Source: Zanthoxylum bungeanum (taxonomy: Eukaryota > Streptophyta > Magnoliopsida > Sapindales > Rutaceae). Taken from it: a stretch of 64,000 bases of DNA. Position 1 is the first letter of the stretch; the number at the start of each line of letters is the position of its first letter. The notes under the pieces were generated by a model. That model searched no databases, was not told the DNA's origin, and saw only the letters and a program-made list of their open reading frames with translations. Shown here one piece after another: positions 20,806 through 32,655 of the stretch. Both the position numbers and the translations under genes were made by a program. Location of the stretch: positions 620,001-684,000 of the forward strand of contig SKCR01023806.1 in NCBI GenBank assembly GCA_019454045.1, in the 5' to 3' direction.

Positions 20806-22531
20806 ATGGCTGAACGAGGCGGCGAACGGGGCGCATTCGGTCGGGGCTTCGGCCGTGGACGCGGCGATCGTGGAGGACCACGTGGCCGCCGCCGCGCCGG
20901 CCGCAGAGAAGAAGAAGAAAAGTGGGTCCCCGTCACGAAACTCGGCCGTTTAGTGAGAGAAGGCAAGATCAGGAGCCTGGAACAAATCTACCTCCACTCG
21001 CTCCCAATCAAGGAGTATCAGATCATCGACCAGCTGATTGGTCCCTCATTGAAGGACGAGGTGATGAAGATAATGCCGGTGCAGAAACAGACACGTGCCG
21101 GTCAGAGGACAAGGTTCAAGGCCTTCGTTGTCGTCGGCGACAGCAACGGCCACGTGGGTCTGGGGGTTAAGTGCTCTAAGGAGGTTGCTACGGCAATTCG
21201 CGGGGCCATTATATTGGCGAAGCTGTCAATAATTCCGGTGAGGAGAGGTTACTGGGGTAACAAGATCGGGAAGCCGCATACGGTGCCGTGTAAGGTGACT
21301 GGTAAGTGCGGTAGTGTTACCGTGAGGATGGTTCCGGCCCCTCGTGGTGCTGGTATTGTGGCGGCTAGGGTTCCCAAGAAGGTCCTGCAGTTCGCTGGTA
21401 TTGAAGATGTGTTCACTTCGTCTCGTGGATCGACTAAGACTCTTGGAAACTTTGTTAAGGTTTATATCTATTCAACCTTATTATTTAATTGGTTATTTAA
21501 TTGGGTTTAATTTTTCTGATTATGTTTGCAAGATTTGATTATTTTTTTTTAATATTATTTGTGTTATGTTGGTTGGAAACTTGAATGTTTTTTGAAAGAT
21601 ATATGGATGAAGTGGGTGGCTACTGAATTGAATTGTATGTTTTGCGATTGAATAAGCATGGATAATTATGTGAAGTTTTGTGTGAATTTGTTGTAATGGA
21701 CATTAAGAGTGGAAAGAGAGAGATTATTTTTGTGCTGTTTGTGTAATGTGGGTATTTGAGTTTTTTGTATGATTAGTCCATAGCGGCCATTTGGTTTCTC
21801 GTGAAGGTTTATTGTGATAACAACTCTTGTTCTATGATTTGAGTGATTATCCCTTTTTTTGAACTTTGGATTGTGTATTATGATTTATGCTTTGATTGGA
21901 ATAGCTCACAATGTAAGTGGTGGGTATGTTCAAATATTTTGTCGAACCTCTCAATTTGCAAACTGCTTGATTGGGTTCAATGTTTTAAAAGCTTGTTTAA
22001 GATTTTGTCTCTCTTTAGGTTTGCATTTAAAAATGTCTGTGGAAACTATTTATATTGATTTTAAGAATGTATCCTGTACTGTGAATCTTTGTTTTTTTTT
22101 GGTTACATGTTTCGAATTTTGCTCCTCCTGCTATTGCTACTAGAATCCATGTCTTCTGGTTAAGGATCAAATAGGATCGAATAGTGGATGTGAAGTGATA
22201 GTTATAATGTTATATACAATTTCTATGAATGTTTTATCTTAAATTGTTGCAGGTTACCTACTTCTCTATCGTTGAACTAGTGTGATGATTGAATATTCTT
22301 TCGGCATACTTTCTATGTAACTATTTTTTGTGTGTATGATGATCATTGTTTTATATTAAATCCGCACAGGCAACATTCGAGTGTTTATTGAAGACATATG
22401 GTTTCCTCACACCCGACTTCTGGAGGGAGACTCGCTTTGTCAAATCTCCATTCCAAGAGTACACAGACCTTTTGGCTAAGCCCACGGGCAAGATACTCAT
22501 CACAGATGTTGACAATGGTGTTGATGCTTAA
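20806..22531 (+). CDS. RPS2: 40S ribosomal protein S2 (uS5), two exons
   Basis: Exon 1 is 20806-21459 and exon 2 is 22370-22531, giving 271 residues. The 910-bp intron has donor AAG|GTTTAT and acceptor CGCACAG|GC in phase 0. The N-terminus is the RGG-rich segment typical of eukaryotic S2 ([17 protein letters not shown]). The S5 RNA-binding domain follows ([38 protein letters not shown]), then the S5 C-terminal domain ([39 protein letters not shown]). Exon 2 encodes [18 protein letters not shown].. to a TAA. It is part of the 40S subunit near the mRNA entry and decoding region. Length, splice sites and frame are all intact, so it is likely functional. The first Met of the longer upstream open frame at 20752 is rejected because ATGGC at 20806 matches the family start. 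Confidence 0.97.
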
Positions 22532-22984
22532 GCCTATCTTACGAAGACATTTTTGTCTCCATTTTTATAGTATAGCTTTGTTGTTACAAACCTTTCTGGT
22601 TTTATTTCCCAGGACTAGTATGTTGCCCTTTGGAGCATTTGTTTGCTTCAAAGTTTTGCAATCAAAGTTTTATTGAATGGATGATTATCTAACTTCTATG
22701 GTCAAGTTGCATCATTTACCAGTGTTTTGAGACCCAATTAATTTTTCTAATTGTGTCGATGTAATCTCTACAAGAACGTTGTGATTAATTGAAAATTAAT
22801 TACTAAGGGTAAAGTTAATATTTCATATCATTGAGAATAAAAAAAAATTGAAATTTATTTTTCAACGTCTTTTAAAAATCACTATAAATTATTCACAATG
22901 ATGAAGTTAGAAGAGATGATTAATTGGAGTTTTTTTGCAGTTGGTAGATAATTAATCAGCGATATTCTGTAAAAAAAAAAATTA

Positions 22985-23018
<34 letters not shown>

Positions 23019-23153
23019 CTGTGATTTTTGGTTAATTGTGATTTTCGGTTAAATTGGATCGTTCTGGTAACCATCGTTGATTAATTATAATAGCCACCAA
23101 CTTTGGTAACCATCGGTGAGTTATTTTTTAGCATTGAAGTTATGAAAGATAGT
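22532..23153. other. RPS2 3' flank and intergenic sequence with an (AAT)n microsatellite
   Basis: The RPS2 3'UTR should occupy the first few hundred bases. An (AAT)n run of about 10 units lies near 22986-23018. Segments 22780-22940 and 23020-23130 resemble 32750-33070 (attaatcag, atttttggt.gaattg), an old dispersed repeat on both sides of copia B. Confidence 0.6.
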
Positions 23154-23749
23154 TGTTGTAAATTCTTCAAATATTCAAATATTTTATGTTGGATGGAGGA
23201 GGAACATGTCCTTTGGATGGTACCTCTTAGGGACATGTCATCCATTTGTGTGTAACATGGTCCTATACTCAAGGGATGCATAGGAGGGGTGCAACCCTTT
23301 GGAGGGTTGCACTCTAACCCAAATTGTGTCATTCAGACACCTTTCCATGCTTATAAAAGGAAGCCATTTTGTTCCTTTAAAGATATACAAATGAAATCCG
23401 AATTTAATCATATAAGTGAGAGTCTGAATTGCTTTCTTGAGTCAGAGAGTATTCCACCATATTCCAAGTTCAAGATCTTGTTAAGGTGTGCCCCTTGAAC
23501 AAGAAGAATCCGGGTTATCCTGGGAGAACATTAGCCACTAATCCGTAGAGCACCGAGACGGGGCTGATAAGTTCTTAAGGACAGAGATTAATCTCGATCC
23601 GGACTACTGGTTTTCAACTTTGTATCAAAGTTTTTCTTAATTCTCAAGTTTTAAAGTTTTCTAGGGTTTATGCATATTAGATCCAATTTTCTGGTTTGAT
23701 TTATTTGTTTGCATGTTATTTGATGTTTAATAACACTAATCGGCCAACA
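23154..23749 (+). repeat. 5' LTR of copia B
   Basis: It runs TGTTGTAAATTCTTC to CTAATCGGCCAACA. A TATA-like gcttataaaagga lies near 23350. R/U5 contains tcctgggagaac and ccgtagagcaccgagacgg, shared with the copia A LTR. It is followed by atcttaagaac and not by a standard PBS. Confidence 0.95.
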
Positions 23750-23848
23750 ATCTTAAGAACTTATCAACTAGTGTTGTTAAATAGTAAATCGCATGCGTAG
23801 TTAAGAAAATTTCTGGAAAAAATACAGACTGTGCATGAAAAACTCGTA

Positions 23849-24160
23849 GGGCGTTCGAACGCCCGACGCACGCGAAGGCAAAAATCTGAAAATTCGTAAG
23901 AACGTTCGAACGCATATTCAAACACAACTCGAACGCAAGCCTTTTGCCTAAGAACGTTCGAACGCGTCCCAAACGCAACTCGAACGCAAACTCTCTGGAA
24001 TCATTCCGTTCGAACGCGTTCTAGGACGCTATACGAACATGAACTCTCTGGAATTATTCTGTTCGAACGTGTTCTCGAACGCTACACGAACGTGAACTCT
24101 CTGGAACACTTCGTTCGAATGAGTTATCAAACGCACACACTGGACAGTCACGTTCGAACA
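23849..24160. repeat. Cluster of GTTCGAAC palindromes in the copia B leader
   Basis: Six GTTCGAAC octamers (starting near 23853, 23906, 23956, 24008, 24061 and 24152) plus near-matches lie at roughly 50-bp spacing, with recurring 'aactctctgga'. The first sits in a perfect 16-bp palindrome, GGGCGTTCGAACGCCC, at 23849-23864. A similar cluster lies at 39058-39190. No ORF or known site is recognised. Confidence 0.8.
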
Positions 24161-24590
24161 TAGATACGAACGTGACACTAACGAATCTGTCCTGAAATTG
24201 TTATAAACTGTAAAGACTCAGATTAATTTAATATTAACTTAGTAAATCATATACTTAAACACTTTAAATATTGGTAGTATAGATTTAAGTTATTATTAGG
24301 GTGTTCAATTATCACAAGCATACACTTAGTGATAAAGTTGAAACTTATTTGTGTGTTGAATACTTGGTTGAGAATTTAAAGTGTAATTTTACACAAGTAA
24401 TTCAATCCAATCTTGTTTGACACATACACATATATCTACACTTATCGTATATTGTTTTGTGACATTGAAAAAGTGAAATACTGAGTTTGAATTGCTAAGA
24501 GGTTCTATTGAGATAGTAATTAAAGGATATTCTGTCAAAAAGGCGATAAGAGCCTAAGTGGTCAGGGACTTAAGTGGTTACTCCGGACCC

Positions 24591-27127
24591 TGTTGTGTGA
24601 GGAACGGACAAACCTGAGCGCAGCGGAAACCCGCCCGAGATCAAATCGCGAGCGAATAAAATAATAATATTATTTTTAATTAAATCTCGGTAGTCCTAAA
24701 AATAGTGGGTTTAAAATTTTTAATTACAAACTTAAAATTTCAAATGCATTAAAACATTTTCATGCATTAAAATAATTACCATAAGCCAATTAAAAATTTT
24801 CAACACACTTAAAAATATTTATCAACTTTTGATAAATCATTCCAAGCAATAAATTAATTTTCAAACTCTTGGAAAAATTAATCCATGCTAACAAAATAAT
24901 TTTCCAACATTTACAAAATTATTCCAAGCATATTACATAATTTCCAACTCTTGAAAATTACTTCAAGCATACAAAAATTTCTATATCAACTATATATCAA
25001 TTTTCATACACTTCAATGCTTCCAATTCCTCACTTACATGCTTCCTATTAATCCAACAAATCCACAACAATTTTTCTCAACAATAATCATCAACAAATCT
25101 AACAATAAATATACAAATTAAATTTACCAACAAGCTTTCAACTCTTTTCCAATTTATTGAATCTTTGCCTCCAAGCTTTTCCAAATCCTTCAAGATCCAC
25201 CAAATTGAGCTCCTCAAGAACAAGTCTTAGTGATCAAAAGGTGGTTTGATCACTCAAGAATAGCAACCAACTTTTTCCCAAAATTCAACTCTTGAACCCT
25301 AGAAAAAATGAAGATCTCCAAGAACTTCAAGAACAAGAATCAACCTCTAACTCTTATGGATTAATTCTATGCTCATGATATTATGTTTGGGTGATTTATG
25401 GTGAGAGATTTGGTGAACAAACAAATAAAACTCAGCCCTCTTTCTTCTTTTTGGACTCTCGGCAGAAGCAGTGAAGGGATGGGTTTTTATTTCTTTGTTT
25501 TTTTTAAATCGGCAGTGGCAGTGAGTGAGTTTAAAAGCAATGCAACTATTGTTTTGTTTTTGGTTTTATTAAAATAATAATAAAGAAAACCAAAACCAAA
25601 ATAATAAACTATGGTTTAAAGGCATCTTCACTCCACACCACACATTTCAAAAAATTAACTTAACCAAAGTAAAATAACTATCTCACCAACTTTAATAACT
25701 TAGTTACAATTGAATAAATTAGTTACTTTAACTAAAATTGTTCAATTGATTTAACTTAGTTACTTTAATTAATTAAAACCTTTATTTGTATAAACTAAGT
25801 AATTAATTTTGTATATTAATTTAACAATTAAATTAATTCACTAATTAATTACTAATTTAATGTAAATCAAATTTACATTTATTATACAATAAACTTATAT
25901 CAACTATTGATATAAAATTAATTAATTTAATTCATCTCATAAATTATCGGATTAAACAATTTAATCCTAAAACCCAAAAAAAAAAATACTTTGTCAACAT
26001 TTGACGAGAGGTCGCCCTAGTGCTCAACGAGTAAACTCAATATAATGGAACTCTCTAGGCTCACGTTCGGTTGTTATGTATATATATACACACATATATA
26101 TCTCATATATTTGTATACATATTTCATGAAGGCCTGTCCACCTACAAATCATGACAAAACAACACGACACGTCGAACCATATAAGTCGAGGTTAAAACGC
26201 TAATGTATAGTCCCTTCGTCATTTCTGTTTCCAATTGAGTAAGGTTATAGTTATACTGTCAAAACCTTATCTACTCAATATATGAAATTTTTCATCCTTA
26301 TATTCCATTAATAAATAATATAGCAAAACTCTTTTTGAATATTATTTATAATGTTAAAGAAACAATTTCTTTAACGAACTTTCGGCCAAAAGATTTCTGG
26401 AATATATTCTAAAATTTCTGGAAACAAAATCCAACCATATGGACTGACGAATCCTCATATTAACACACACCGATCTTCGTGAGCATCGGTCTATACCTAA
26501 CAGTCATCCAGAGGCCAGACCATGAAAGGTCTCTGACATGCATGGTATCAGGCACAGAGGATCACTCACAAGACCACCGTGGTGTCTCAAGTCAAAGGAC
26601 CACAATAACTACTCAACTCGAAAAGATAACTATTGACAGTTTTATGGAATATCTATTAGTCATCTTTTATGAGTTAATTCAACATTCATTCAACTAATGA
26701 ATATCTGCATTTCTATACGAACTTCCGCTAAGCTCACAGTCTGTTGAGACAAACCATATGTCCATTACATATATAGACAATGCACTAGTCTTACCAATAT
26801 AATGACCGACCCATGTCAATATATCTAGACTATGAATAATTATATTCGAGAGAATGCATGATATTTCTCAACACCATTTGCAACTCTTGCAACTATATCA
26901 CCATATGTTGTAACTCTCGGGTCTTTACTAAATTCATATAAGGTTCCGAGTGTAACTCGAAATCTCTAACTCTTAGAGTAATCTAACAATTAGATTTACA
27001 TTATATAAATAAAGTAAGAGTTTTACCATATTAATAAATAAATAACCATGATAAAATAAATATTATATTGCATAAATATCAAATATTCATACAAAAAGTG
27101 AATGGTGCTCGATCATCATTTCCAACA
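24591..27127 (-). mobile_element. Solo LTR (2.5 kb) nested in copia B leader
   Basis: The unit starts TGTTGTGTGAGG and ends ATTTCCAACA, flanked by a perfect TSD GACCC (24586-24590 and 27128-27132). Removing it rejoins the copia B leader. It shares the gtgctcaacgagta block (about 26013) and the agaggccagaccatgaaagg block (about 26509) with the LTR-like unit at 1-4548. The plus reading resembles the copia C LTRs, which are demonstrably minus-oriented, so minus orientation is inferred. No internal domain is present. Confidence 0.9.
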
Positions 27128-27335
27128 GACCCCCCTCGTTCTCTGGGAATATTCTTTTATTTACTTTTCATAAGAAATTTTGGTTGGAAATTCAAGGACT
27201 TGTGTTTATTGGTACTACTGTCCAATAAAACAACAAGTGGATATTTAGTATATCACTTGAGACAAGATCATTTGTTGGTCGTTGTACAATTTGTCTTTTG
27301 TAGACTTATTGAACCATGTTTGTTTCCTGTTACAT

Positions 27336-28142
27336 ATGGTTAGCGGAAACATCACAGTACTGGTCTCTCATGGAGAAAAACCGGAGAAGTTTGGTGGGGC
27401 AAACTTCAAACAGTGGCATAGCAAAATGTTGTTCTACTTGACAACTCTGCAGTTGACTATGTACCTCAAAGATCCTCCGGGTCATGTGGAGGGTGAATCA
27501 GAGGCAGCCAAGGAACTGCGAGAAGAGACATGGTCGTCTGGCGACTTCTTATGCAAGAACTACCTTATGGGTGGTCTTGACAATACCCTGTACATTGTGT
27601 ACGTAGGCATGTCTATTGCGAAGATTCTTTGGGAATCTATCGAGAAGAAATTCAAAACCAATGATGCCGGACAAAATAAATTTGTCGTGGGTAGGTTCCT
27701 GGACTACAAGATGGTAGATTCAAGGACGGTGATGTCTCAGTTGGGTGAACTGCATTTGATCATTCATGAAATACTGGATGAGAGAATAAAATTCTGTGAG
27801 TTACCCCCATCATGGAAGGACTTCAGGAGCTATCTGAAACACAAAAAGAAGCATATGAGCCTTGAAAACCTTGGAATTCGGTTGAGAATTGAAAAGGACA
27901 ACATGATGTCCGAGAAGGCCAGCTACAAGACTATGAAGTCTAAGGCCAACATCATTGAGGATGTAAAGTGTAGCAAGAAAAGAAAGAACAATGGAGCTGA
28001 TTCTTCCCAAGCGAACAAGAAGTTCAATGGGAAGTGCTACAACTGTGAAAAGAGCGGTCATATGACAAAGGACTGCAGAAACAAGATATCTCAGGACAAT
28101 GGCAAGATAATGAGGCCTATGTCGCTGAAGATGAGCAGTTAA
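27336..28142 (+). pseudogene. Copia B gag
   Basis: An open frame of 268 residues from ATG 27336 contains a UBN2-type gag core: GANFKQWHSKMLFYL, then LCKNYLMGGLDNTLY, KILWESIEKKFKT, VMSQLGELHLIIHEILDE and LPPSWKDFRSYLKHKK. A CCHC zinc knuckle follows (CYNCEKSGHMTKDC, nucleotides about 28037-28078). It ends prematurely at a frameshift before the protease. This is the best-preserved gag in the window and retains the knuckle that copia A has lost. Confidence 0.9.
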
Positions 28143-29425
28143 CTGATGAGATTTCATAAATGAACCTCTCAGCAGTGGTAACTGAAGTCAACTTGGTTGG
28201 GAATCCGAGAGAATGGTGGATGGCGGCGATCATCTGACAATGGGAAACTCGTCTACATCTAGAGTGGTTGGACAAGGCACAGTGGTTCTGAAAATGATAT
28301 CTGAAACGGAGCTTACATATAATAATGTTTACATGTTCCAGATATTCGGAAGAACTCGGTCTCGGGTTTGTATTTGTTTCTGACAAGATTGTATAGACCA
28401 AAAATGATGTCTATGTAGGAAAAGGATACCTCGCTGAGGAGGGTCTTTTCAATGACTGTCAATTGTGCTATTAATAAAGCTGAAACTTCTGCTTATATTA
28501 TTGAGTCACAAGATGTATGTCATGAGAGGTTATGACATGTTAATTATGATATAATGCGTACATTAATTAACATGGACCTTATACCTAAATTTGCATTGAT
28601 GGCCAACACAAGTGTGATGCATGTGTTGAAGCAAAAATACATAGAACATCATAGAACGAAGTTCTAAACCCTTGGAACTTGTACACACTGACGTGTGTGA
28701 CATGAATATTGTGCAAACAAGAGGCGGTAAAAAGTACTTTGTCACTTTTATTGATGAAAGCACAAGATTCTGTTAAGTGTATTTGCTGAGGAGCAAAGCA
28801 GAAGCTATTGAGAGCTTTATGCACTGAGAACGAAGTTGCAAATCAACTTGGCAAGGAAATCAAAAGAATCAGGAGTGATAGAGGTGGTGAATATGTTTCA
28901 TCATTCTGTGAATATTTTTCTGTGCACGGAATTATTCACGAAACCTCTGTTCCTTATTCTCCTCAACAAACGGGATTGTTGAGTGCAAAAACCGAACGTT
29001 GAAGGAAATGATGAATGTCATGTTGACTAGTTCTGGTTTACCTCAGAACTTGTGGGGGGAAAGCCCTGCTTTCCGTGAACTACGTTCTGAACAAGCTTCC
29101 TCACAAGAGATTGGACAAGACACCATATGAGTTGTGGAAATGTTATGTACCTTCCTACAAATATCTGAAAATGTGGGGGTGTCTTGCCAATTGCGAAGGT
29201 GATGGCTCATAAACCTAAGAAGGTGGAATATGACCCAAAACTGTTGAATGTATATTCTTCGGATATGCTTGCAACAGTAGTGCGTATCGATTCTTGGTAC
29301 ACAAGTATGTGATTCATGACATCAATCCAAATGTGATGATTGAGTCAATGAATGAAATATTTTTTAAGAGACATTTCCTTGTAAGGAAAGACAAAAAAGA
29401 GAGTCTCACAAAAGATCTGTTAATA
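28143..29425 (+). pseudogene. Copia B protease-integrase remnant
   Basis: The sequence encoding the protease active site is missing. Relative to copia A, about 61 bp are deleted between gagaatggtgg and atggcggcgatcatc (about 28209-28220), removing the DTGA motif. GAG-pre-integrase and integrase segments follow with stops and indels (LVHTDVCD near 28680, IRSDRGGEYVSSF near 28866, PQQTG near 28966). Confidence 0.85.
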
Positions 29426-29490
29426 CTGTCAAGGACAGTGATCAGGCTGACCAAGAGTCAGATCCGATTTTCTGACATATTTGTTAGAAA

Positions 29491-30870
29491 ATGAGCATCA
29501 AAGCTATAAAGAAGCAATGTCTTCTCCGGAGGCACCTCTATGGAAAGAGGCGATTAACAGTGAGATTTATTCAATCCTACAGAACCATACTTAGGAGTTG
29601 GTTGATCTTCCTCCAGGTTGTAAGCCACTGGACTACAAATGGAAAGATGAAAATGAATGGATCAATAGATAAGTACAAGGCAAGGCTTGTCATAAAAGGT
29701 TATGGACAAAAAGAAGGCCTTGTTTACTTTGACACCTATTCACCAGTGATTCATATCACATCGATAAGAATGCTCATAGCCATAACAGCTATATTTGGTC
29801 TTGAAACACATCAAAATGATGTAAATACGTCATTCTTGAATGGTGAATTGGATGAAGAGACTTACATGGAACAACCAGAAGGGTTTAATGTTCCTGGATA
29901 AGAACAGAAGGTGTGCAAACTTGTAAAATCTTTGTACGGATTAAAACAAGCACCTAGACAATGACATGAGAAGATTGACAATGAGATATTGTCAAGTGGG
30001 TTTAAAACCGATGAGTGTGATAAATATATATACACCAAATCAACTCAAGAATGATATGTCATTGTATGTCTCTATGTAGACGATATGCTGATAATTTGTA
30101 ATAATCATAAGTTGATTCAGTCTACCAAGAAAGTTTTATCCAACAAATTTGATATGAAAGATTTGAGAGTAGCTAACATAACTCTTCCTCTATCAAAGAA
30201 TACTGGCTAAAGCATATCGCAAATAGAGTATTCAAGGATCATCGGAAGTCTGATGTATCTCGCGAATTGCACACGAACTGATATCGCTCAACATGTGAAT
30301 AGGCTTAGCAGATATACTAGCAATCCAGGACATAACCACTGGAAAGCCATAGTAAGTGTTTTGAGGTATGAGAAACTTCAAAATATGGGCTATATACGAG
30401 AGATATCATGATGTTCTAAAGGGATACATCGATGCTGACTGGATATCTGATACAGTGGATTCCAAATTTACGAGTGGATTTGTTTTCACACTTGGTAATG
30501 CAGCCGTGTCATGGAAATCCTCGAGGCAAACATGTATTGCCCGGTCTACTATGGAATCAGAGTTCATAGCGTTAGACAAAATAGCGGAAAAAGCGGAATG
30601 ACTTTGAAACTTCCTGGAGGCTTTTCCTAGTTGACCCAAACCGGTGCCAGCGATAAGCATACATTGTGAAGGCCAATCGGCTATTGGGAGAGCCCAAAAT
30701 ACAATGTATAATGGTAAGTCTCGACACATACGTCGGAGACATAATACCATAGGTCAACTGCTCTCAAATGGAATAATATCGATCGATTATGTTGAGTCGA
30801 AGGAAACCTAGCGGATCCACTAACTAAAGGTTTACCTCGAGAGCAAGTTGAGAAGTCATCGAGGGGAATG
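29491..30870 (+). pseudogene. Copia B reverse transcriptase and RNase H remnant
   Basis: RT motifs are IDKYKARLVIKGYGQK, NDVNTSFLNGELDEETYMEQ (about 29815), YGLKQAP and CLYVDDMLII (YVDD, about 30072). A deletion near 30180 removes the RT thumb. RNase H keeps [14 protein letters not shown] (about 30420), [14 protein letters not shown] and the AIGRAQNTMYNGKSRH equivalent. Many stops are present. Confidence 0.85.
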
Positions 30871-31427
30871 GGCTTGAAGGCTATAATCTAAGAATTGTCA
30901 CTGTGAAAACCCAACCTAGCTGACTGGAGATCCCAAGATCTATGTTCAAAAGGGACAACGGAAACTTTGTGCAATTCAAAACAAGCACTGAAGAGTTTTG
31001 TACTCTTTCCCATTCCGATAATGACGCTGAGTGCTGTCTGTCATGGTTAGGATAAACTAAGGCTTTTAATGATCACTATATTATGAGATGAGTCCTAATG
31101 GGGGTAAATGCATATTACCTCTTCATAGTAGATCACCTATTTCAAGTAAGAAGTGAGGTCGCTTCCATGGGAACTTTTAAAGGCGAGTTACCCTAAAGTG
31201 CTTGATGAATCCATGACCGTTGTTCAGGGCCGAAATGAACACAACCGTAGAACGGGAAATGGTCGAAGTAAAGTTGTGTGTTGGCAGTTGTCTTGGTTTA
31301 CACCAACGGTAGAACAGTTCAAGACTATGGGTCACTGGTTTGCCAAGTAAATCCGATTGTCATTCACTAGGAAAGGTTCAAGGCGAAATCTACCAATTTC
31401 GATGCAGCTTTAGTTCACGGAAACTCT
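30871..31427 (+). other. Copia B 3' untranslated region
   Basis: Non-coding sequence shared with copia A 16854-17280. It includes a conserved segment near 31150-31350 (ggtcgcttccatgggaac, tgggtcactggtttgccaag) that looks constrained between the two elements. The SINE at 31428 interrupts it. Confidence 0.6.
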
Positions 31428-31606
31428 TTTTTTTTTTTTTTGGAAACGATGGAACCCCGCCACCAAACCACCCATTCTGCGCCGCGGCGCAGGTAAAACC
31501 ACCGGCTGTCCCAGGCTCTTACAAGAAGTGCACCCCCTGGATTCGAACCCAGAATCTCAAGGTGAGATCCTGGACCCTATACCACCAAACCACACCCCTT
31601 GGGGAC
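31428..31606 (-). mobile_element. tRNA-derived SINE (family 1) in copia B
   Basis: It is flanked by a perfect 16-bp TSD, AGTTCACGGAAACTCT (31412-31427 and 31607-31622). A poly-T run on plus (poly-A tail on minus) starts at 31428. On minus the head reads gtccccaaggggtgtggttt, with an A-box-like TGGTTTGGTGG and a B box GGTTCGAATCC (plus 31539-31549). Copia A has the empty site at the equivalent position (about 17275). Confidence 0.95.
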
Positions 31607-31661
31607 AGTTCACGGAAACTCTCTCAAGTGTTTTCATGAATATTTGAAAAATTATGGGGAT

Positions 31662-32257
31662 TGTTGTAAATTCTTCAAATATTCAAATATTTTATGTTGG
31701 ATGGAGGAGAGACATGTCCTTTAGATGGTACCCCTTAGGGACATGTCATCCATTTGTGTGTAACATGGTCATATGCTCAAGGGATGCATAGGAGGGGTGC
31801 AACCTTTTAGAGGGTTGCACTCTAACCCAAATGGTGTCCTTCAGGCACCTTTCCATGCTTATAAAAAGGAAGCCATTTTGTTCCTGTAAAGATATACAAA
31901 TGAAATCTGAATTTCATCCTATAAGTGAGAGTTTGAATTGCTTTCTTGAGTCAGAGAGTATTCCACCATATTCCAAGTTCAAGATCTTGTTAATGTGTGC
32001 CCCTTGAACAAGAAGAATCTGAGTTATCCTGGGAGAACATTAGCCACTAATCCGTAGAGCACCGAGACGGAGCTGATAAGTTCTTAAGGACAGAGATTAA
32101 TCTCGATCCGGACTATTAGTTTTCAACTTTGTATCAAGGTTTTTCTTAATTCTCAGTTTTAAGGTTTTCTAGGGTTTATGCATATTAGATCCAATTTTCT
32201 GGTTTGATTTGTTTGTTTGCATGTTATTTGATGTTTAATGACACTAATCGGCCAACA
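31662..32257 (+). repeat. 3' LTR of copia B
   Basis: 596 bp, preceded by the polypurine run aaattatgggga and followed by the TSD ATAGT. It differs from the 5' LTR at scattered sites such as ggagagac/ggaggaac and ccccttag/cctcttag. Confidence 0.95.
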
Positions 32258-32365
32258 ATAGTTTATTTGGAGGAGCAGAAAAAGAGAATTAACATTTACG
32301 AGAGGACCACTACTATAATATCAATGGGTATTACAATACCCTTATTTTTTTTTTTTCAAAATCTC

Positions 32366-32399
32366 ACCGTTGGATCGCATTAGAAATTGATCCAACGGT
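32366..32399. repeat. Perfect 11-bp hairpin
   Basis: ACCGTTGGATC and GATCCAACGGT are separated by 12 nt, preceded by a T-tract. Such stem-loops are common at plant MITE-like repeats. No terminator role is implied. Confidence 0.8.
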
Positions 32400-32534
32400 C
32401 ATATGCCCAATGATATATGATATCCCCGCTCTTACTAGAGCCTCCATTTTAGGAAAATATGATTGGATATCGGAAGACACTAGCCTATTATCAATGTCAA
32501 GCAAATTCAAATGAAGATTCAACATAGAATTATT

Positions 32535-32655
32535 CGCCAGCATAACCTTCCAGTTTCTTGAGATAGAAGGTTCGAGTTTTTCAATATACATTATGACAAT
32601 ATTTTTTATCATAACCTTCGAGTTTCTTGAGATCGAAGGTTCGAGTTTTTCGACA
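32535..32655. repeat. Pair of direct repeats each forming a hairpin
   Basis: The motif aaccttc.agtttcttgaga followed by t.gaaggttcgagtttttc occurs at about 32540 and 32612. Each copy contains arms ACCTTCGA / TCGAAGGT (one mismatch in the first). Confidence 0.75.

Larger units (their letters stand above)
23154..32257 (+). mobile_element. Copia element B, complete ends, degenerate inside
   Basis: Two 596-bp LTRs (23154-23749 and 31662-32257) are flanked by a perfect TSD ATAGT (23149-23153 and 32258-32262). Order: 5' LTR, leader interrupted by a 2.5-kb solo LTR, gag, damaged protease/integrase/RT/RNase H, 3' untranslated region with a SINE, polypurine tract (aattatgggga), 3' LTR. The initiator-Met PBS (TGGTATCAGAGC) expected after the 5' LTR is absent. 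The LTRs differ at many sites by eye, so it is older than the Ty3 element in copia A. Confidence 0.95.

Noticed and set aside
20721..20966. Minus-strand ORF opposite RPS2 exon 1
   Set aside because: Arg/Pro-rich shadow of the GC-rich RGG coding region; no promoter or homologue seen.
31539..31549. Possible tRNA gene (GGTTCGAATCC B box)
   Set aside because: No cloverleaf can be drawn around it. It belongs to a SINE with poly-A tail and TSD; the same applies at 34569, 43054 and 45771.
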